The position numbers were made by a program, and so were the translations under genes. Below, one piece after another: positions 62,542 to 64,000 of a DNA stretch of 64,000 bases (positions are counted from its first letter, which is position 1; every line of letters starts with the position of its first letter). The stretch is taken from contig CP070233.1 of NCBI GenBank assembly GCA_017355425.1, forward strand, positions 2,335,501 to 2,399,500, in the 5' to 3' direction. This DNA comes from Dolichospermum sp. DET69. Its GTDB lineage: Bacteria; Cyanobacteriota; Cyanobacteriia; Cyanobacteriales; Nostocaceae. Below the pieces are notes generated by a model, which was given only the letters and a program-made list of their open reading frames with translations, did no database searches and was not told the DNA's origin.

Positions 62542-63201
62542 ATGGTTAGTACAACAACTAAACCAAACAAAATTATCGAGGAAACTACCCCAGCAGAACA
62601 AAGAGTAGTTTTTCACAACATTACTTGGCAAAATTATCAGCAAATTTTAGCAGCACTAGGGCAAAGTCGTTCTTCTCGACTTATCTATGATCAAGGAACA
62701 CTAGAAATTACCATGCCTTTAGAAGAACATGAAAGTGCTACCAGATTAATTGAATTATTCATCCGCATTTTGGTAGAAGAAAGTGGATTAAAAATAAAAA
62801 CAATGGGTTCAACTACCTTAAATCGTGATGATTTACAAAGAAGTGCTGAACCTGATAACTGTTATTACATTCAAAATCAACCTCAAGTAGCAGGTAAAAA
62901 AGTTGATTTAAACGAAGATCCTCCACCCGACCTAATTGTAGAAGTAGATATTACTCATACTGACATCAATAAACTGAACTTTTATGCCAGCATGGGTGTA
63001 CCCGAATTTTGGCGTTATAACGGTGAAATATTGCAAATTTATCAACTTCAAAATCATCAATATGTTGAAGGAGAAAAAAGTCCCACATTTTCTATAATCA
63101 CCAAACCAAAACTTTATCAATTTTTGCAAGATTGCCAAATAGATGAAGTTCAAGCTAGTAAATCCTTTCGTGCTTGGGTACAACAGGAAATACAGAATTA
63201 A
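62542..63201 (+). CDS. Uma2-family (DUF820) PD-(D/E)xK nuclease-fold protein, copy 3
   Basis: A 219-residue Uma2 protein. It belongs to the subtype with VVFHNITWQNYQQILAALGQ and LIYDQGTLEITMPLEEHE at the start. The core has SAEPDNCYYIQNQPQVAGKK, PPDLIVEVDITHTDINKLNF with the acidic pair, and YASMGVPEFWRYNGEILQIY. The family role is unknown. The ATG at 62542 is preferred to a TTG four codons earlier. A strong GC-rich hairpin lies just after the stop codon. Confidence 0.88.
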   Translation: MVSTTTKPNKIIEETTPAEQRVVFHNITWQNYQQILAALGQSRSSRLIYDQGTLEITMPLEEHESATRLIELFIRILVEESGLKIKTMGSTTLNRDDLQRSAEPDNCYYIQNQPQVAGKKVDLNEDPPPDLIVEVDITHTDINKLNFYASMGVPEFWRYNGEILQIYQLQNHQYVEGEKSPTFSIITKPKLYQFLQDCQIDEVQASKSFRAWVQQEIQN

Positions 63202-63223
63202 GATATCCCCAAACAAACTGTAG

Positions 63224-63242
63224 GGGTGGGGTTTCCCCACCC
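63224..63242. terminator. GGGTGGGG-TTT-CCCCACCC hairpin between convergent genes
   Basis: A perfect 8-bp GC-rich stem with a 3-base loop, 23 bases after the Uma2 stop codon and 23 before the ndhN stop codon. It is also a member of the dispersed hairpin family at 10572-10590. A bidirectional terminator role is inferred from position. Confidence 0.5.
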
Positions 63243-63264
63243 TTGTAATCTCTTTGTAATTCGC

Positions 63265-63741
63265 TTAACTAGCTAACAGTGTCTTTTCCAAAGGAGTCCA
63301 GCGGAAAGTGCGATCGCCACCTCGCTCAATTACCACTTTAACCCGTGGTTCTAACTTAGGCAAATTCATTAAATACTCAACTTCCTGATCAGAAAGAATA
63401 TATCCCTCAATAATCCACAACACCAAACCCTTAGACTTAGGTGGTAGTTGTTCCAAATGAGAACTGATCATTGGTGGTAAGTAATATACATCACCCACAG
63501 CCGCACCACTACTGTTGCTTCTTTTACCTAAATGAGGTGGTCTGACACCATGAACTTGAGTCAGATAAGCAGCCACATCACCCAGTCCCCTAGCAGTAAT
63601 ATGCAGGCCAACATAGCCAGCAGCCCGTAATCGGCGGAGATACCGACCTTCATAGCCCCCCTCCAGAGGGACATAAACACCCAACGCCCCAAATTTCTCC
63701 AAATTGCGGATGAAACTGTTGCCAGTAGTAATTAGTGCCAT
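63265..63741 (-). CDS. ndhN: NAD(P)H-quinone oxidoreductase subunit N
   Basis: A 158-residue NdhN. Family blocks are MALITTGNSFIRNLEKFGAL, GVYVPLEGGYEGRYLRRLRA, AGYVGLHITARGLGDVAAYL, RPPHLGKRS, LPPKSKGLVLWIIEGYILSD, and KVVIERGGDRTFRWTPL. NdhN is an oxygenic-phototroph-specific peripheral subunit of the thylakoid NDH-1 complex, which takes part in cyclic electron flow, respiration and CO2 uptake. The ATG and length are standard. It is monocistronic here. Nothing recognisable was found in 63742-64000 beyond AT-rich DNA. Confidence 0.97.
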   Translation of the reverse strand: MALITTGNSFIRNLEKFGALGVYVPLEGGYEGRYLRRLRAAGYVGLHITARGLGDVAAYLTQVHGVRPPHLGKRSNSSGAAVGDVYYLPPMISSHLEQLPPKSKGLVLWIIEGYILSDQEVEYLMNLPKLEPRVKVVIERGGDRTFRWTPLEKTLLAS

Positions 63742-64000
63742 AGATTTTCTTCCTATCCCACCGAGATATCTCTATTATTCACTCTCTAGTCGTAGATTGA
63801 GTTAAATGAAGCTGCATATTTTCCATAATTTAGCAAATTCAAAGTCAGAATCTGGGCAAAATCGTCCACCCCCACCTCAGCACCCCATAAACATAGCAAA
63901 AAAAATACTAGACAAAAATTAATAAATGATTTATACTATTAGATTGTAGCCGGATAGTATAATTAGATAGCCATCTTTCTTATTTAGAGTTTCTAGTTAG

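Overview
The window is chromosomal DNA of a filamentous, low-GC, probably nostocalean cyanobacterium (Anabaena/Dolichospermum/Aphanizomenon/Nostoc type). Direct evidence is a set of phototroph genes: nblA (phycobilisome degradation), psbZ (photosystem II), ndhN (thylakoid NDH-1 complex) and an ABC1-family kinase. There are also many copies of the HIP1 octamer gcgatcgc, heptameric short tandem repeats, and large amounts of dispersed palindromic and tandem repeats. The genus is inferred and was not tested against a database.

Layout. (1) 0.2-10.5 kb: two TPR/helical glycosyltransferases (an OGT/SPINDLY-type and a GT61-type), two paralogous type IV pilin-like proteins with nearly identical leaders, a SAM methyltransferase, a Uma2-family nuclease and a Dpp/Opp-type permease. 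(2) 10.9-15.8 kb: ROK sugar kinase, CTP synthase, cell-wall amidase, small HNH protein. (3) 16.0-18.3 kb: an IS1634-like element with a nonsense-mutated transposase and a doubled right end, next to a fragment of a lost ABC transporter gene. (4) 18.7-26.5 kb: small coiled-coil protein, ABC1 kinase, PP2C phosphatase, nblA, a structured-RNA candidate, Ser/Thr kinase, anmK. (5) 26.5-40.7 kb: an exopolysaccharide locus with initiating sugar-phosphate transferase, methyltransferase, Wzx flippase, two GT4 enzymes, Wzy/ligase, WecG/TagA-type transferase, a Tat-exported GH10 glycosidase and a Wzc-type tyrosine autokinase. It forms a Wzx/Wzy-type pathway, and two diverged copies of one repeat flank its first nine genes. 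(6) 40.7-43.6 kb: a 5'-truncated BsuBI/PstI restriction enzyme, a roughly 460-bp highly structured RNA or IS200/IS605-like element, and an overlapping ParA-like ATPase/HEPN RNase pair. This is the best candidate here for an undescribed system. (7) 43.7-54.2 kb: U32 peptidase, dynamin-like GTPase, a 1.6-kb repeat array, Uma2, a DHH-CBS-nucleotidyltransferase, psbZ. (8) 54.4-64 kb: nested miniature elements, ribH, tRNA-Gly(GCC), a ProA-like protein without the catalytic Cys, a P-loop ATPase whose partner gene is cut by a repeat array, two DUF29 proteins, another ATPase, Uma2, ndhN.

Much of the non-coding DNA is repeat-derived. One family, with core GTCTGAATCAGGAT, forms three arrays (periods 99/58/85, 57 and 48 bp) and has invaded at least one gene. 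Several hairpin repeats show compensatory base changes between copies. A TA-flanked miniature element sits inside an IS605-like end, where the empty and filled sites can both be read in this window.
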